A stretch of 32,103 nt of DNA from NCBI GenBank assembly GCA_015222725.1, contig JADFVW010000138.1:1-32103 (forward strand). Direction: 5' to 3'. This document shows positions 19,267-30,699 of the stretch, piece after piece. Each line of letters starts with the position of its first letter. Within the stretch, counting starts at the first letter, position 1. The notes below the pieces were generated by a model. The model made no database searches. It had not been told where the DNA came from and worked only from the letters and a program-made list of their open reading frames with translations. This DNA comes from Pseudomonadota bacterium (GTDB taxonomy: Bacteria; Pseudomonadota; Gammaproteobacteria; Pseudomonadales; Halieaceae). Position numbers and translations under genes: made by a program.

Positions 19267-21003
19267 ATGAGCAGCACAGTTACCGATATGGATTTAGACG
19301 CGTCACTGACTAATCCATTTGCCGAGAACAATGAGTGGGAATTCACCGTGCCGGGCCAGTTGGAAACAGAACCTGGACTCTATGAAAAAACGCTTAAGGC
19401 GGGTTGGGATTTGCAGCAGCGCCCCTATACGGCCGCCGGGGTAAAAGGCATTCAACGCCAACACCTGAAAAAGCGCATGACTATCTGGGAGCGCATCGAA
19501 TGCCTGGCCGATGACGAGCCCACTGTGTTGTACCAAAACTGGGGTCCGAACCTGGATGGGGCGTCCCTGGTAACAGCGCTCATTAAAGTTAATGGCCGCG
19601 ATGTCGCTCTGTACGGTCACGACTTCACCATACGTGCCGGCTCCATGGATGCAACAAACGGCGAGAAGTTGGCCCGCTTGTTCCAATTGGCTGCGAAAAG
19701 AAAAATTCCTGTGGTGGGCCTCAATGACTCGGCGGGAGCTTACATTCCCGCGGGTGTGGGTGGCCTTGATGGTTACGCCGATGCATTTACGGCGCTGCGT
19801 AAAATCAGCGGTGTAGTGCCCAGTATTATGTGTATGTTCGGCTTTAATGCCGGCGGTGGTTCCTACCTGCCGCGCCAGGGCAGCTTTATGATTCAGCCCA
19901 ACGACACTTTTTTCGGCCTGACCGGTCCCGGCGTGGTCAAGTCCGTATTGGGTGAGGATGTTACCCCCGACGAGTTGGGCGGCCCCGGTGTTCACAGCCA
20001 AAGCGGTGTCACCGACTTTGTTGTCCCCGACGAGATATCGGCGCTGAAGAAAGTGCGAGAGCTACTGAACTACCTGCCCAGCCACAATGGCGAGTTGGCA
20101 CCTCTGCAGCACTCCTCAGACCCGATGAGCCGCAAAACCTGGGATATCGACCTTCTGTTGAAGAAGGCCTTTAACTCACCCACTGGCTTTAATACCCCCA
20201 TTGATATCAGCATATTGATCCAGCAGTTGTGTGACCATGGTGACTTTCTTGAAATTCAGCCTGAACGGGCAAGAAATACAATTACTGCTCTGGGGCGCAT
20301 GGGCGGTAACGTCATCGGCTTTGTTGCCAATAATTCAGCGGTGTCCTCTGGTCAGATCGATATTCCCGCCGCTTACAAGAACGCGCGCTTTATCCGTTTT
20401 TGTAATCTCTACAATATTCCCATCATCTTTTTGGAAGATACAACTGGCTTCCTCCCTGGAAAAGATCAGGAGGCAGGGGGCATTGTGCAGGCCGGCAGGG
20501 CGATGCTGGACTCCATCGTGGATTTGCGCACACCGCGCTTTTTAGTGCTGGTGCGCAATGCTTTTGGCGGTGCTTATGCCTCCTACAATAACTATGCGAC
20601 GGGTGCCGACTTTGTGGTTGCCCTGCCGACAACACGGGTTGCGGTGATGGGTCCGGCGGGAGTCGAGTACGTATACAAGAGCGAACTGCGAAAAATTCGC
20701 GCTTCTGTGGCGGGCAAAATCGAAGCGGAGACAGAGGCACAGATTGCTGCGGGCCTGCCCGGCGATGCCGCCCGCAATGCGGCGCAGGAGTTGGTCGACC
20801 AATGGGTTAAATCCCAGGAGAAATTACTGGTGCAACGTTACGAGCAGGAATTAATGAACCCGAATGAGGCCTTGAGCCTGGGTTCCATTTCCCAGATTGT
20901 GATGCCCTCCGACCTGAGACATGTGCTCGCGGAGCAGATGGATTTCTGTCTCAGGCATTACAAGGCAGAACCACTGGCATCAGTACAGCGAGAGTTTCAT
21001 TAA
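19267..21003 (+). CDS. Acyl-CoA (probably propionyl-CoA) carboxylase carboxyltransferase subunit
   Basis: Carboxyltransferase pattern: [104 protein letters not shown] 19267 preferred over the track start at 19252. Confidence 0.88.
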   Translation: MSSTVTDMDLDASLTNPFAENNEWEFTVPGQLETEPGLYEKTLKAGWDLQQRPYTAAGVKGIQRQHLKKRMTIWERIECLADDEPTVLYQNWGPNLDGASLVTALIKVNGRDVALYGHDFTIRAGSMDATNGEKLARLFQLAAKRKIPVVGLNDSAGAYIPAGVGGLDGYADAFTALRKISGVVPSIMCMFGFNAGGGSYLPRQGSFMIQPNDTFFGLTGPGVVKSVLGEDVTPDELGGPGVHSQSGVTDFVVPDEISALKKVRELLNYLPSHNGELAPLQHSSDPMSRKTWDIDLLLKKAFNSPTGFNTPIDISILIQQLCDHGDFLEIQPERARNTITALGRMGGNVIGFVANNSAVSSGQIDIPAAYKNARFIRFCNLYNIPIIFLEDTTGFLPGKDQEAGGIVQAGRAMLDSIVDLRTPRFLVLVRNAFGGAYASYNNYATGADFVVALPTTRVAVMGPAGVEYVYKSELRKIRASVAGKIEAETEAQIAAGLPGDAARNAAQELVDQWVKSQEKLLVQRYEQELMNPNEALSLGSISQIVMPSDLRHVLAEQMDFCLRHYKAEPLASVQREFH

Positions 21004-21053
21004 ACACTCCGGAAAAACATTTACACCAAGACCATTAATTGAGGAAAGCTAGC

Positions 21054-23909
21054 GTGTCCAACGAACACTATTTGGAAAATGCCCTGATTCATCGTGACCG
21101 TCGCCTGGGGCACAACCAATCACCATGGGTGCGGCAATTTAACTGCACTCACTTGACTCCGCTTATCATTTGCAGGGGTCCGATACGTAAAGAGGCCATG
21201 GACGTCTTTACTGAGATGGGCATAGATAAATTTGGCATACTGCTTTCGGAAAAAGACTCTATTGTTTACCAGGATGCGCTCGCCCCCGAGTTGCGCTCTC
21301 TCACGAACCCGGATCGTGTGCACCGTGTACCCGATTATAGCGGCGCCAACAAGGAAGAACGCGACCAGCGCATTGCGCAAATCATTCAGATAGCAAAGGA
21401 CAATGGCTACAATTCTATCTTTACCGGCTACGGTTTTATGGCTGAAGATGAAACCATGGTTGCGGCGATGGAAAACGCCGGCCTGAATTTTATTGGACCG
21501 TGTTCCCGTACTGTTCACGATGCCGGACTAAAGGACGAGGCAAAACGCACGGCGTTAAAAATAGGCGTGTCGGTAACGCCGGGTATTGATAACGGCACAA
21601 CCTTAACTTTGCTGAAAAAGCACCCTGATGAAGCGGCGCTGCAGGCACTGTGTAGCGAGCGCGAACTGGATGTTACCGGTCTCGACGACTCGGCCCTGAC
21701 CATTGAAGAGAAGGCGGAGCGGGTTTTGGCCGCCTCCTATAAAAAGGGTATAGATCTTTATACGATTGACGAATTATGCGTCACCCTGACCGAAGCCGTC
21801 GCCAGGATGAATACGGAGTACCCTGCCAACCGTATCCGTCTCAAGGTTATCAGTGGCGGTGGCGGCAAGGGGCAAAGAATTTTATTGGCGCCTTCCTCCT
21901 ATAGCGGCACCGAGGAAGAAAAAATAGCGCAAGCCAGTGCAAAAACGCCCGAACTGGTACGAGAGGTGCTCAATGAAGTTAAAACCACGGGTGCGGGTGA
22001 CAATAAAAACGTACTCGTGGAGCTCAATATAGAAACGACGCGGCATCAGGAAATTCAGGTTATTGGCAATGGCGATTGGGCCATTTCCATGGGGGGGCGC
22101 GATTGCTCCTTGCAGATGCACGAGCAAAAACTGCTTGAGGTCTCTGTCACCGTAGAGTCCCTGCAGCTGGCTCTTGCGCAAGCCAAAAGTAGCGGCCTGG
22201 CTGAAGAGGAAAAAGTATTAACCCAGGACCTGAAAACGCTGCAGGCCATGGAAGAGGAGGCAGCATTGTTCGGGCGAGCGGTAGGCCTGGATTCTGTCTC
22301 GACGTTTGAGTGTATTGTTGACCGGGACAAACATTTCTTTATGGAAATGAATACCCGGATTCAGGTTGAGCACCGGGTGACCGAGCTCTGCTATGGCTTG
22401 AAATTTGCCAACCCCGAAAACGGCGCTGAAAGTTTCCAGGTAGATTCACTGGTAGAGGCCATGGTGCTATTGGCGGCCCACGGCGAAAAGCTGCCACAAC
22501 CTGAGCGTGTATTGCGCCATAATGACAGTGTTGAAGCGCGCCTGAACGCTACAAACCAGGCACTGCAACCCAGCGCCGGAGGCGTTATCGATTACTGGAG
22601 TGACGCCCTGTCTGGTGAAATACGCGATGACCAGGGCATTAGCCTGCACAACCCGGATACCGATGTATTTATGAAATACACACTGGCCGGGGCCTATGAT
22701 TCAAATATCGCGCTGCTACTGACTGTAGGCGATACACGGCTGGATACCTACGAGCGGCTAGCGGAGACCATTCGCCAAACGCAAATGCGAGGCAAGGATC
22801 TGGCGACAAACCTGGAGTTCCATTACGGCTTGATAAACTGGTTTATTGGCCAAAATATTAATGCCAGGCCGACGACGCGCTTCATTGTCCCCTATCTCAC
22901 CGCGGTGGGCGAATTGAAGCAGCACGCCGATAATATCGACCTCGAATACGCCTGGCATGAGTTATCAAAGACGGCCCTGCTGGGGCAGTCAGAGGGGGCT
23001 ACTGCATCGCTCAAGCACACTCTGGAACTGAAACAGGCCCTATTGTTGCGCCCGCTTGAAATTCTGTTGGACCAGCCACATATTTTGAGTGGATGGCTCA
23101 GTGTCAACAGCGATTGCTATACCCTCATCGAAGGTAAAATCAGCTGGAATGAAAACCCGATTGAACTATTGGCTGACCTCTATCACTTTCTCAATATGGA
23201 TTATGTTCACGGTAGCCCTGCGGTCAGTATGATCTGGGGGCATGACAACGACATCCTCGCTGAGGCTCTGGATTTCTATAATGAACTAAACAATCGGCTG
23301 GCCGCGGAAGACTGGGTTGAGCTGCAGTCTGTTCTGGCAGGGCTGGAAGCGCCCGCAGGTATCGACCCGGATTTATGGCTGGGCATTCGTGCGGCTCACA
23401 AGGGATTCCAGGCGGGTGTTGAAATACTGGGCATTATTCCCAGTATTGCTGAGGCCACCGGGTTTTATAAGCTCACTGTCAACGCAGACATGACCATCGA
23501 TATCCCCGAGCGCCTCGCCGAAACTGACCTACAGGAGCGTATGGCGAAAGTTCTTGCGCCACCTCCAACGGCCAAGTCGGACGAGGTTCTGGCTGAGAGC
23601 GGCGGTATGTTTTATGGCCGGGAAACACCAGAGCATGAGCTCTACGTAAACCAGGGGGATCATTTTGAAGCCGGCGATCCGCTGTATATTGTCGAAGTGA
23701 TGAAAATGTTCAACAAAGTGTATGCACCTTTTGCCGGCACCATCGACAAAGTGCTGGTGGATACCGACGGTGTGATTATCCGCAAGGGTCAGACGCTGTT
23801 TAAAATTACGCCGGATGAAAAAATTGTGGTGGAGTCGCCCGAGGAAATAGCAGAACGGCGTCAACGTGTGACCGGACAGTTTTTGCAACAAACAAGTGAG
23901 GAAGCCTGA
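21054..23909 (+). CDS. Long biotin carboxylase - biotin carboxyl carrier fusion (probable propionyl-CoA carboxylase alpha subunit, divergent)
   Basis: ATP-grasp core (LKVISGGGGKGQRIL, HQEIQVIGNGDWAISMGGRDCSLQMHEQKLLEVS, FMEMNTRIQVEHRVTE) and C-terminal biotinyl motif YIVEVMKMFNKVYAPFAGTI. GTG 21054 preceded by GAGGAAA; track start is TTG 21039. Confidence 0.85.
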   Translation: MSNEHYLENALIHRDRRLGHNQSPWVRQFNCTHLTPLIICRGPIRKEAMDVFTEMGIDKFGILLSEKDSIVYQDALAPELRSLTNPDRVHRVPDYSGANKEERDQRIAQIIQIAKDNGYNSIFTGYGFMAEDETMVAAMENAGLNFIGPCSRTVHDAGLKDEAKRTALKIGVSVTPGIDNGTTLTLLKKHPDEAALQALCSERELDVTGLDDSALTIEEKAERVLAASYKKGIDLYTIDELCVTLTEAVARMNTEYPANRIRLKVISGGGGKGQRILLAPSSYSGTEEEKIAQASAKTPELVREVLNEVKTTGAGDNKNVLVELNIETTRHQEIQVIGNGDWAISMGGRDCSLQMHEQKLLEVSVTVESLQLALAQAKSSGLAEEEKVLTQDLKTLQAMEEEAALFGRAVGLDSVSTFECIVDRDKHFFMEMNTRIQVEHRVTELCYGLKFANPENGAESFQVDSLVEAMVLLAAHGEKLPQPERVLRHNDSVEARLNATNQALQPSAGGVIDYWSDALSGEIRDDQGISLHNPDTDVFMKYTLAGAYDSNIALLLTVGDTRLDTYERLAETIRQTQMRGKDLATNLEFHYGLINWFIGQNINARPTTRFIVPYLTAVGELKQHADNIDLEYAWHELSKTALLGQSEGATASLKHTLELKQALLLRPLEILLDQPHILSGWLSVNSDCYTLIEGKISWNENPIELLADLYHFLNMDYVHGSPAVSMIWGHDNDILAEALDFYNELNNRLAAEDWVELQSVLAGLEAPAGIDPDLWLGIRAAHKGFQAGVEILGIIPSIAEATGFYKLTVNADMTIDIPERLAETDLQERMAKVLAPPPTAKSDEVLAESGGMFYGRETPEHELYVNQGDHFEAGDPLYIVEVMKMFNKVYAPFAGTIDKVLVDTDGVIIRKGQTLFKITPDEKIVVESPEEIAERRQRVTGQFLQQTSEEA

Positions 23910-24322
23910 TGATTACTGCATTGGACCATATTGCAATCGCGGTTCCCGATCTGGAAAAAGCAATTACCCGTTTTGCCAAGGACTTTGATCTTAGCTTTGA
24001 GGGGCGCGAAGACGTCGTTAACGCGCGGACATCGACTGCTTTTTTTCCGGTTCCGGCAACCAGTATCGAATTGGTTCATCCGTTAAACGGCGAGGGCCCT
24101 ATAGCGGGCTATCTGGAAAAAAAGGGCGGGGGCCTGCATCATTTATGCTTCCGTTCGGACAATATTGAGGAAGATATCGCCAGGCTCAAGGCAAAGGGTT
24201 ACCAGTTTCTTGGAGAGGGCCCTACGCCGGGCGCTCATGGCTCCAAAGTTATTTTTATCCATCCAAAGAGTTGCGATGGTGTCCTGATTGAAATAAATCA
24301 GCCATCCGATGAGGTCAGCTAG
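23909..24322 (+). CDS. mce: Methylmalonyl-CoA epimerase
   Basis: [19 protein letters not shown]...[35 protein letters not shown]...GVLIEINQP; glyoxalase-fold epimerase pattern. Confidence 0.92.
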   Translation: MITALDHIAIAVPDLEKAITRFAKDFDLSFEGREDVVNARTSTAFFPVPATSIELVHPLNGEGPIAGYLEKKGGGLHHLCFRSDNIEEDIARLKAKGYQFLGEGPTPGAHGSKVIFIHPKSCDGVLIEINQPSDEVS

Positions 24323-24324
24323 CA

Positions 24325-26475
24325 ATGGACAAAAAAGTTTACGATAAAAACAGTGCGACGCCCGAGGCATGGCGTGAAGTCGCAACCAGGCAAATGAAGG
24401 GTAAGAGCCCCGACGAACTGATTCGCAATACCGCTGAAGATATCGCTATTCGCCCACTGTACACAGCAGCGGATACACAGGACCTCGAATATGCCGACAC
24501 CATGCCGGGTATGTCTCCTTATATACGTGGCCCCCAGGCTACCATGTACGCCGGCCGTCCCTGGACCATTCGGCAGTACGCCGGATTTTCCACCGCGGAG
24601 GAATCAAATGCCTTCTATCGCAAGGCGCTGGCGGCAGGCGGGCAGGGGGTTTCGGTTGCATTCGACCTCGCTACCCACCGGGGCTACGACTCTGATCACC
24701 CGCGGGTCAGCGGCGATGTCGGCAAGGCGGGGGTTGCCATAGACTCTGTAGAGGATATGAAAATATTATTCGACGGCATTCCGCTGGACGAGGTTTCAGT
24801 ATCCATGACCATGAACGGTGCTGTGCTACCCGTGCTGGCTGGCTATATTGTTGCCGCAGAAGAGCAGGGCGTTAGCCAGGACCAGTTGGCAGGCACAATA
24901 CAAAATGACGTGCTGAAAGAATTTATGGTACGCAATACCTACATTTATCCGCCCACGCCCAGTATGAAAATTATTGGCGATGTTATCGCCTACTGTTCTC
25001 GCAATATGCCGCGCTTCAATACTATTTCCATTTCCGGATACCACATCCAGGAAGCGGGTGCGAATGCGGCGCTGGAGTTGGCCTATACCCTCGCCGACGG
25101 CAAGGAATACATACGCACTGCCATAGCTGCGGGCTTGGGTATTGATGACTTTGCGCCGCGCCTGTCTTTTTTCTGGGGCGTGAGTATGAATTTCTATATG
25201 GAAATTGCCAAGATGCGGGCGGCCCGTTTGTTGTGGACACGCATAGTCAGCGAGTTTAATCCGCAAAATCCCAAGAGTTCCATGTTGCGCACCCACAGCC
25301 AGACCTCCGGCTGGTCACTGACCGAGCAGGACCCCTATAACAACGTGGTGAGAACTACCATTGAGGCCATGGCAGCGGTTTTCGGCGGCACCCAGTCCCT
25401 GCATACCAATGCGCTGGATGAGGCGATTGCGCTACCCACCGAGTTCTCCTCGCGTATTGCGCGCAATACCCAGTTGATTATCCAGGAGGAGACCGGTATT
25501 ACCAACGTTGTCGACCCCTGGGGTGGCTCCTATATGATGGAATCCCTGACACAGGATATGGCGGATAAAGCCTGGGAGTTGATCGAGGAGATTGAAAAGG
25601 CGGGTGGCATGGCGACAGCCATCGAAACCGGCATGCCAAAACTAAGAATAGAGGAAGCGGCGGCGCGTAAACAGGCGAGAATTGACAAGGGCGAGGATGT
25701 TATCGTCGGTGTTAACAAGTACAAAGTCGACGTTCAGGATGATGTGGACGTACTGGAAATCGATAACGACGCGGTGCGCGAGTCTCAGGTCGCACGCCTG
25801 GCTCGTATCCGGGACGCGCGAGATGAATCTGCGGTAGAGTCTATACTGGAAGATATTTATCAGTGTGCAGTGAGTGGTGAAGGCAATCTACTGGAGCTCG
25901 CCATTGAGGCGACACGCCGCCGCGCATCTGTAGGGGAGATTTCTTACGCCATGGAACGTGAATTTGGACGATTTAAAGCGCATGCCCAGACTGTATCCGG
26001 TGTGTACGGCTCTGCCTTCGAAGGCGACGAAAACTGGCAGGGAATAAAGTCAGATATCGATAAGTTTGTTGCCGAGCACGGCAGGCGCCCGCGTATGTTG
26101 GTGTGCAAGATGGGCCAGGATGGTCACGACCGGGGCGCCAAAGTTATTGCTACAGCCTTTGCCGATGTCGGTTTTGATATTGATTTGTCACCCATGTTTT
26201 CGACCCCCGAAGAAGTCGCCCGCCAGGCCATAGAAAACGATGTTCATGTGGTTGGCGTCTCGTCCCTGGCAGCTGGGCACAAGACACTGGTTCCCCAGTT
26301 GCTTGAAGAGCTCAAGAAACAGGGCGCAGAGGATATCATTGTGATAGCCGGGGGCGTTATTCCGCGCCAGGACTATGACTACCTCTACGACGCTGGAATA
26401 AAGTGCATCTTCGGCCCTGGCACACCGATTCCTGTGTGTGCCCGTGAAGTGCTGGATGCTGTTTCCAGCGCCTAA
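24325..26475 (+). CDS. scpA: Methylmalonyl-CoA mutase, single-chain (catalytic plus B12-binding domain)
   Basis: [51 protein letters not shown]..., [22 protein letters not shown], and cobalamin-binding [15 protein letters not shown] (DxHxxG). Confidence 0.96.
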   Translation: MDKKVYDKNSATPEAWREVATRQMKGKSPDELIRNTAEDIAIRPLYTAADTQDLEYADTMPGMSPYIRGPQATMYAGRPWTIRQYAGFSTAEESNAFYRKALAAGGQGVSVAFDLATHRGYDSDHPRVSGDVGKAGVAIDSVEDMKILFDGIPLDEVSVSMTMNGAVLPVLAGYIVAAEEQGVSQDQLAGTIQNDVLKEFMVRNTYIYPPTPSMKIIGDVIAYCSRNMPRFNTISISGYHIQEAGANAALELAYTLADGKEYIRTAIAAGLGIDDFAPRLSFFWGVSMNFYMEIAKMRAARLLWTRIVSEFNPQNPKSSMLRTHSQTSGWSLTEQDPYNNVVRTTIEAMAAVFGGTQSLHTNALDEAIALPTEFSSRIARNTQLIIQEETGITNVVDPWGGSYMMESLTQDMADKAWELIEEIEKAGGMATAIETGMPKLRIEEAAARKQARIDKGEDVIVGVNKYKVDVQDDVDVLEIDNDAVRESQVARLARIRDARDESAVESILEDIYQCAVSGEGNLLELAIEATRRRASVGEISYAMEREFGRFKAHAQTVSGVYGSAFEGDENWQGIKSDIDKFVAEHGRRPRMLVCKMGQDGHDRGAKVIATAFADVGFDIDLSPMFSTPEEVARQAIENDVHVVGVSSLAAGHKTLVPQLLEELKKQGAEDIIVIAGGVIPRQDYDYLYDAGIKCIFGPGTPIPVCAREVLDAVSSA

Positions 26476-26479
26476 GCAG

Positions 26480-27439
26480 ATGACTGGTTTTGATTTGAAT
26501 TCCCTGCTGCAAGGCAACCGCAGAACCCTGGCCAAAGCAATAACGCTTGTGGAAAGCCGCCTGCCCGCAGATATGGTGCAGGGACAAGTGGTTCTCGAAC
26601 AGGTGCTACCGCATAGTGGCAAAAGTCTGCGTATTGGTATAACCGGCGTGCCCGGTGTCGGCAAGTCCACGTTTATCGAGGCCTTTGGCCTGCATCTGAT
26701 CGAACAGGGCAAGCGCGTTGCCGTGCTGGCTGTCGATCCAAGTTCGCCCATCGCCGGTGGTTCAATACTGGGTGATAAAACTCGAATGGAAGAACTATCC
26801 CGCAGTGAGCAGGCCTTTATACGCCCCTCGCCCTCGGTTGGCGCACTGGGTGGCGTGGCGCAGAAAACCCGTGAATCCATGCTGCTGTGTGAAGCCGCAG
26901 GTTACGACGTCATCCTGGTGGAGACAGTCGGTGTAGGCCAATCCGAATATCAGGTAGCCGGCATGGTGGATTTTTTTATGGTTCTGATGCTACCCGGAGG
27001 CGGCGATGAGTTGCAGGGGATCAAAAAAGGTATTCTGGAACTGGCCGATGCCCTGGTAATCAACAAGGCCGATGGCGAGAGTGAAAACCTGGCTAATTTG
27101 ACCAAGCAGCAATACGCCGGGGCTATGAGCCTGCTGCGCCATATGGGCTTCTGGACACCCCGGGTAATGACCTGTTCCGCTCTGAAGCTTCATAATATTG
27201 ATACAGTCTGGGAGATGATTGGCGACTATCACCTTCAGGCTGTAGACAATGGGAGTTTTACCAGCAAGAGGTCACAGCAAAACAGTGACTGGATGCACCA
27301 GCTGGTCAATCAGATGCTTCTGCTTAAGTTGGACCAGAGTTCAGAAGTTGCAGCCTTGCTGCCGGGTCTGGAAGCCGATGTAGAAAACCAGCGTGTCACG
27401 CCCTATGCCGCTGCCAGGCGTCTTATTGAACTGATTTGA
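26480..27439 (+). CDS. meaB: Methylmalonyl-CoA mutase-associated GTPase MeaB
   Basis: ITGVPGVGKSTFIEAFGLHL Walker A, VDPSSPIAGGSILGDKTRMEELS, FIRPSPSVGALGGVAQKTRES, VETVGVGQSEYQVA. ATG 26480 follows the mutase stop. Confidence 0.94.
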   Translation: MTGFDLNSLLQGNRRTLAKAITLVESRLPADMVQGQVVLEQVLPHSGKSLRIGITGVPGVGKSTFIEAFGLHLIEQGKRVAVLAVDPSSPIAGGSILGDKTRMEELSRSEQAFIRPSPSVGALGGVAQKTRESMLLCEAAGYDVILVETVGVGQSEYQVAGMVDFFMVLMLPGGGDELQGIKKGILELADALVINKADGESENLANLTKQQYAGAMSLLRHMGFWTPRVMTCSALKLHNIDTVWEMIGDYHLQAVDNGSFTSKRSQQNSDWMHQLVNQMLLLKLDQSSEVAALLPGLEADVENQRVTPYAAARRLIELI

Positions 27440-27444
27440 GCTCC

Positions 27445-27915
27445 CTATAACCCCATTCGCCGCAATTCGGCATTCGGCACGCTGCGCTCCCACAACTTGT
27501 CAAATTTTTCTACATAGTCTTTGGTAATGGCTCTGGAGTCCGGCTCAAAGCGTCCCTGATGTTCGCTGTCACCGGGTTTGAATAACAGGCCATCCATATC
27601 TCGAATGACCATCACATCGTCGTTCATCTCCGGGTGCTTTTCCAGAACCTGAATATGCACCAGGTTGGGAACGCGCCGTGACAGCTCTAAAAGTCGGTGC
27701 CCCCGTTGCACCAGTGCCCGGGTGTCGCTAATCAGGATGCGCACTTGCGTATGTCGGCTGCGTCGCGCCAGTTTGCTTATAGCCTCGCGCAGTTCATCAT
27801 TATCGAACACCTCGTGGTCCAGGTCGGGACTGAGAATACGAATATATCGCCTGGCAGAGTTGCACAGCTCGACGGTGAGTTGGTCGAAGGGGTGAGGGTA
27901 GAAATCATTCGCCAT
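27445..27915 (-). CDS. Uncharacterised protein with phospholipase D-like fold signature
   Basis: 156 aa; PFDQLTVELCNSARRYIRILSPDLDHEVFDNDELREAISKLARRSRHTQVRILISDTRALVQRGHRLLELSRRVPN; resembles the short PLD-like DUF proteins of pseudomonads. Confidence 0.75.
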   Translation of the reverse strand: MANDFYPHPFDQLTVELCNSARRYIRILSPDLDHEVFDNDELREAISKLARRSRHTQVRILISDTRALVQRGHRLLELSRRVPNLVHIQVLEKHPEMNDDVMVIRDMDGLLFKPGDSEHQGRFEPDSRAITKDYVEKFDKLWERSVPNAELRRMGL

Positions 27916-27954
27916 ATTATGAACCCTTTAATCGCACCCGGTAATCCTCGCATT

Positions 27955-29076
27955 TTATTCGATAGAAATACAACCCAGGCTCAGCAATTCCTCCAGCAGC
28001 TCAATTCCCCCCGGAGAGGCTCTAAACTGTGCCAGGCCTGCACCACTCAATTTGCGGTCTTTACACAATTGAATGATGGCGGGGCGTATAGCCTCCGAAA
28101 CCGGTAGATATTCACCGTTGGCAAAGACAGCTATGCCAGTGTCGCTCTGCTGCCAGGCCAGTTTTGCAGAGGGCTGCAATAGCACAGTTGCATCAGTTTC
28201 CCGGAGTAATTGCCCGCCGGCATCGATATCTTCCTCGGTAACTTCAGGGGAATAGCGAGGCTCAGTCACCAATTCGCCAAACCAGTGTTGGCCCATCTTT
28301 TGCTCCAGCGCCGCTGCCAATTGCGTTTTTGCCCGGTCGAAATCTTCACCCCGTATTTCGCCGGATAGATTTACGGCAGACTGGCCAATATCGGAATAAA
28401 ACTGCTCCGGGTCGAGGTTTTCAAGCAATTCATCTGCCCAACGGGATAGCATGTCGTTAATTCGGGGAGCCCGGAAGCCCAGGGAAAAAGTTGTACACTC
28501 GCCCTGCGCAATGCCCCAGTGGGCGATCCCGGGGGGAATGTAAAGTATGTCCCCGGGCTCTAATGTGTATTCATCGACGCAGTTGAAGTGATCGAGAATA
28601 CGTAAATCCGGGTGCGGTAACAGGGCCGAGTGAGAATCACACATTTGTCCCAGTTGCCAGTGGCGCTTACCTTTACCCTGCAATAGAAAAACATCGTAGT
28701 TATCGTAGTGGGGACCAACACTGCCGCCATCCACAGCATAACTCACCATCACGTCGTCCACGCGCCAGTTAGGGATGAAATCAACCAGTTTTAGCAGGCC
28801 TGCAACTTCTTGCACGTAATGGTCTACAGCCTGTACTAGCAGGGTCCAGGGCTTGTCTCGCCGATAATCGGCTTCTTTAAAAGGCCCGTGGTACAGGCCC
28901 CAGTTATCGGGTAGCGTTTCGATGATTCTGGATTCGACCTCGGACTCCATGGCGAGCCCGGCGAGTTCGTCTGCATCTATAGGGGCGACAAAATCGGGAA
29001 TAGCGTTGCGAATCAACAGTGGCTTTTGTTGCCAGTATTCGGCGAGGAAGTTATCGATGTCTAGGTTTAGTTTCAT
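27955..29076 (-). CDS. roxA: JmjC/cupin-domain ribosomal oxygenase (RoxA/YcfD-like, 50S L16 arginine 3-hydroxylase)
   Basis: FLAEYWQQKPLLIRNAI, GGSVGPHYDNYDVFLLQGKGKRHWQLG (HxD iron site), LYIPPGIAHWGIA, TFSLGFRAP. Confidence 0.9.
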   Translation of the reverse strand: MKLNLDIDNFLAEYWQQKPLLIRNAIPDFVAPIDADELAGLAMESEVESRIIETLPDNWGLYHGPFKEADYRRDKPWTLLVQAVDHYVQEVAGLLKLVDFIPNWRVDDVMVSYAVDGGSVGPHYDNYDVFLLQGKGKRHWQLGQMCDSHSALLPHPDLRILDHFNCVDEYTLEPGDILYIPPGIAHWGIAQGECTTFSLGFRAPRINDMLSRWADELLENLDPEQFYSDIGQSAVNLSGEIRGEDFDRAKTQLAAALEQKMGQHWFGELVTEPRYSPEVTEEDIDAGGQLLRETDATVLLQPSAKLAWQQSDTGIAVFANGEYLPVSEAIRPAIIQLCKDRKLSGAGLAQFRASPGGIELLEELLSLGCISIE

Positions 29077-29160
29077 GTTATTGGCCGTTCAGAATAACGA
29101 ATCCGCAACTGAAACTACTGACGGATTATTTGATAGATGGAGATGCGTCCACGGAAGAAG

Positions 29161-29273
29161 CAATAGGAGTCGCTTATGACTTATCAGGACCGTCTGCAGC
29201 CAAGGATGGCTGCAGCGAGCCTCCATGGATGGATTCACGGCGTGTCCAGATAAGTCATAAGCGACTCCTGTTG
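29161..29273. repeat. 113-bp palindromic element: 30-bp arms (2 mismatches) flanking a 53-bp centre with a further 8-bp inner hairpin
   Basis: Left arm 29161-29190 CAATAGGAGTCGCTTATGACTTATCAGGAC; reverse complement of right arm 29244-29273 CAACAGGAGTCGCTTATGACTTATCTGGAC; inner stem CTGCAGCC(29194-29201)/GGCTGCAG(29208-29215). Confidence 0.93.
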
Positions 29274-29301
29274 CGGTTATATGGCCACCAATACCAGCCA
29301 A

Positions 29302-30699
<1,398 letters not shown>

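Noticed and set aside
19303-20001. 232-aa minus-strand ORF
   Set aside because: Antisense to the carboxyltransferase CDS; shadow ORF.
26188-26880. 230-aa minus-strand ORF
   Set aside because: Antisense to the end of methylmalonyl-CoA mutase and start of meaB; Ser/Pro/Arg-rich shadow translation.
29089-29301. 70-aa minus ORF and 110-aa plus ORF sharing mirrored peptides
   Set aside because: The similarity arises from the 113-bp inverted repeat; not believable coding sequences.
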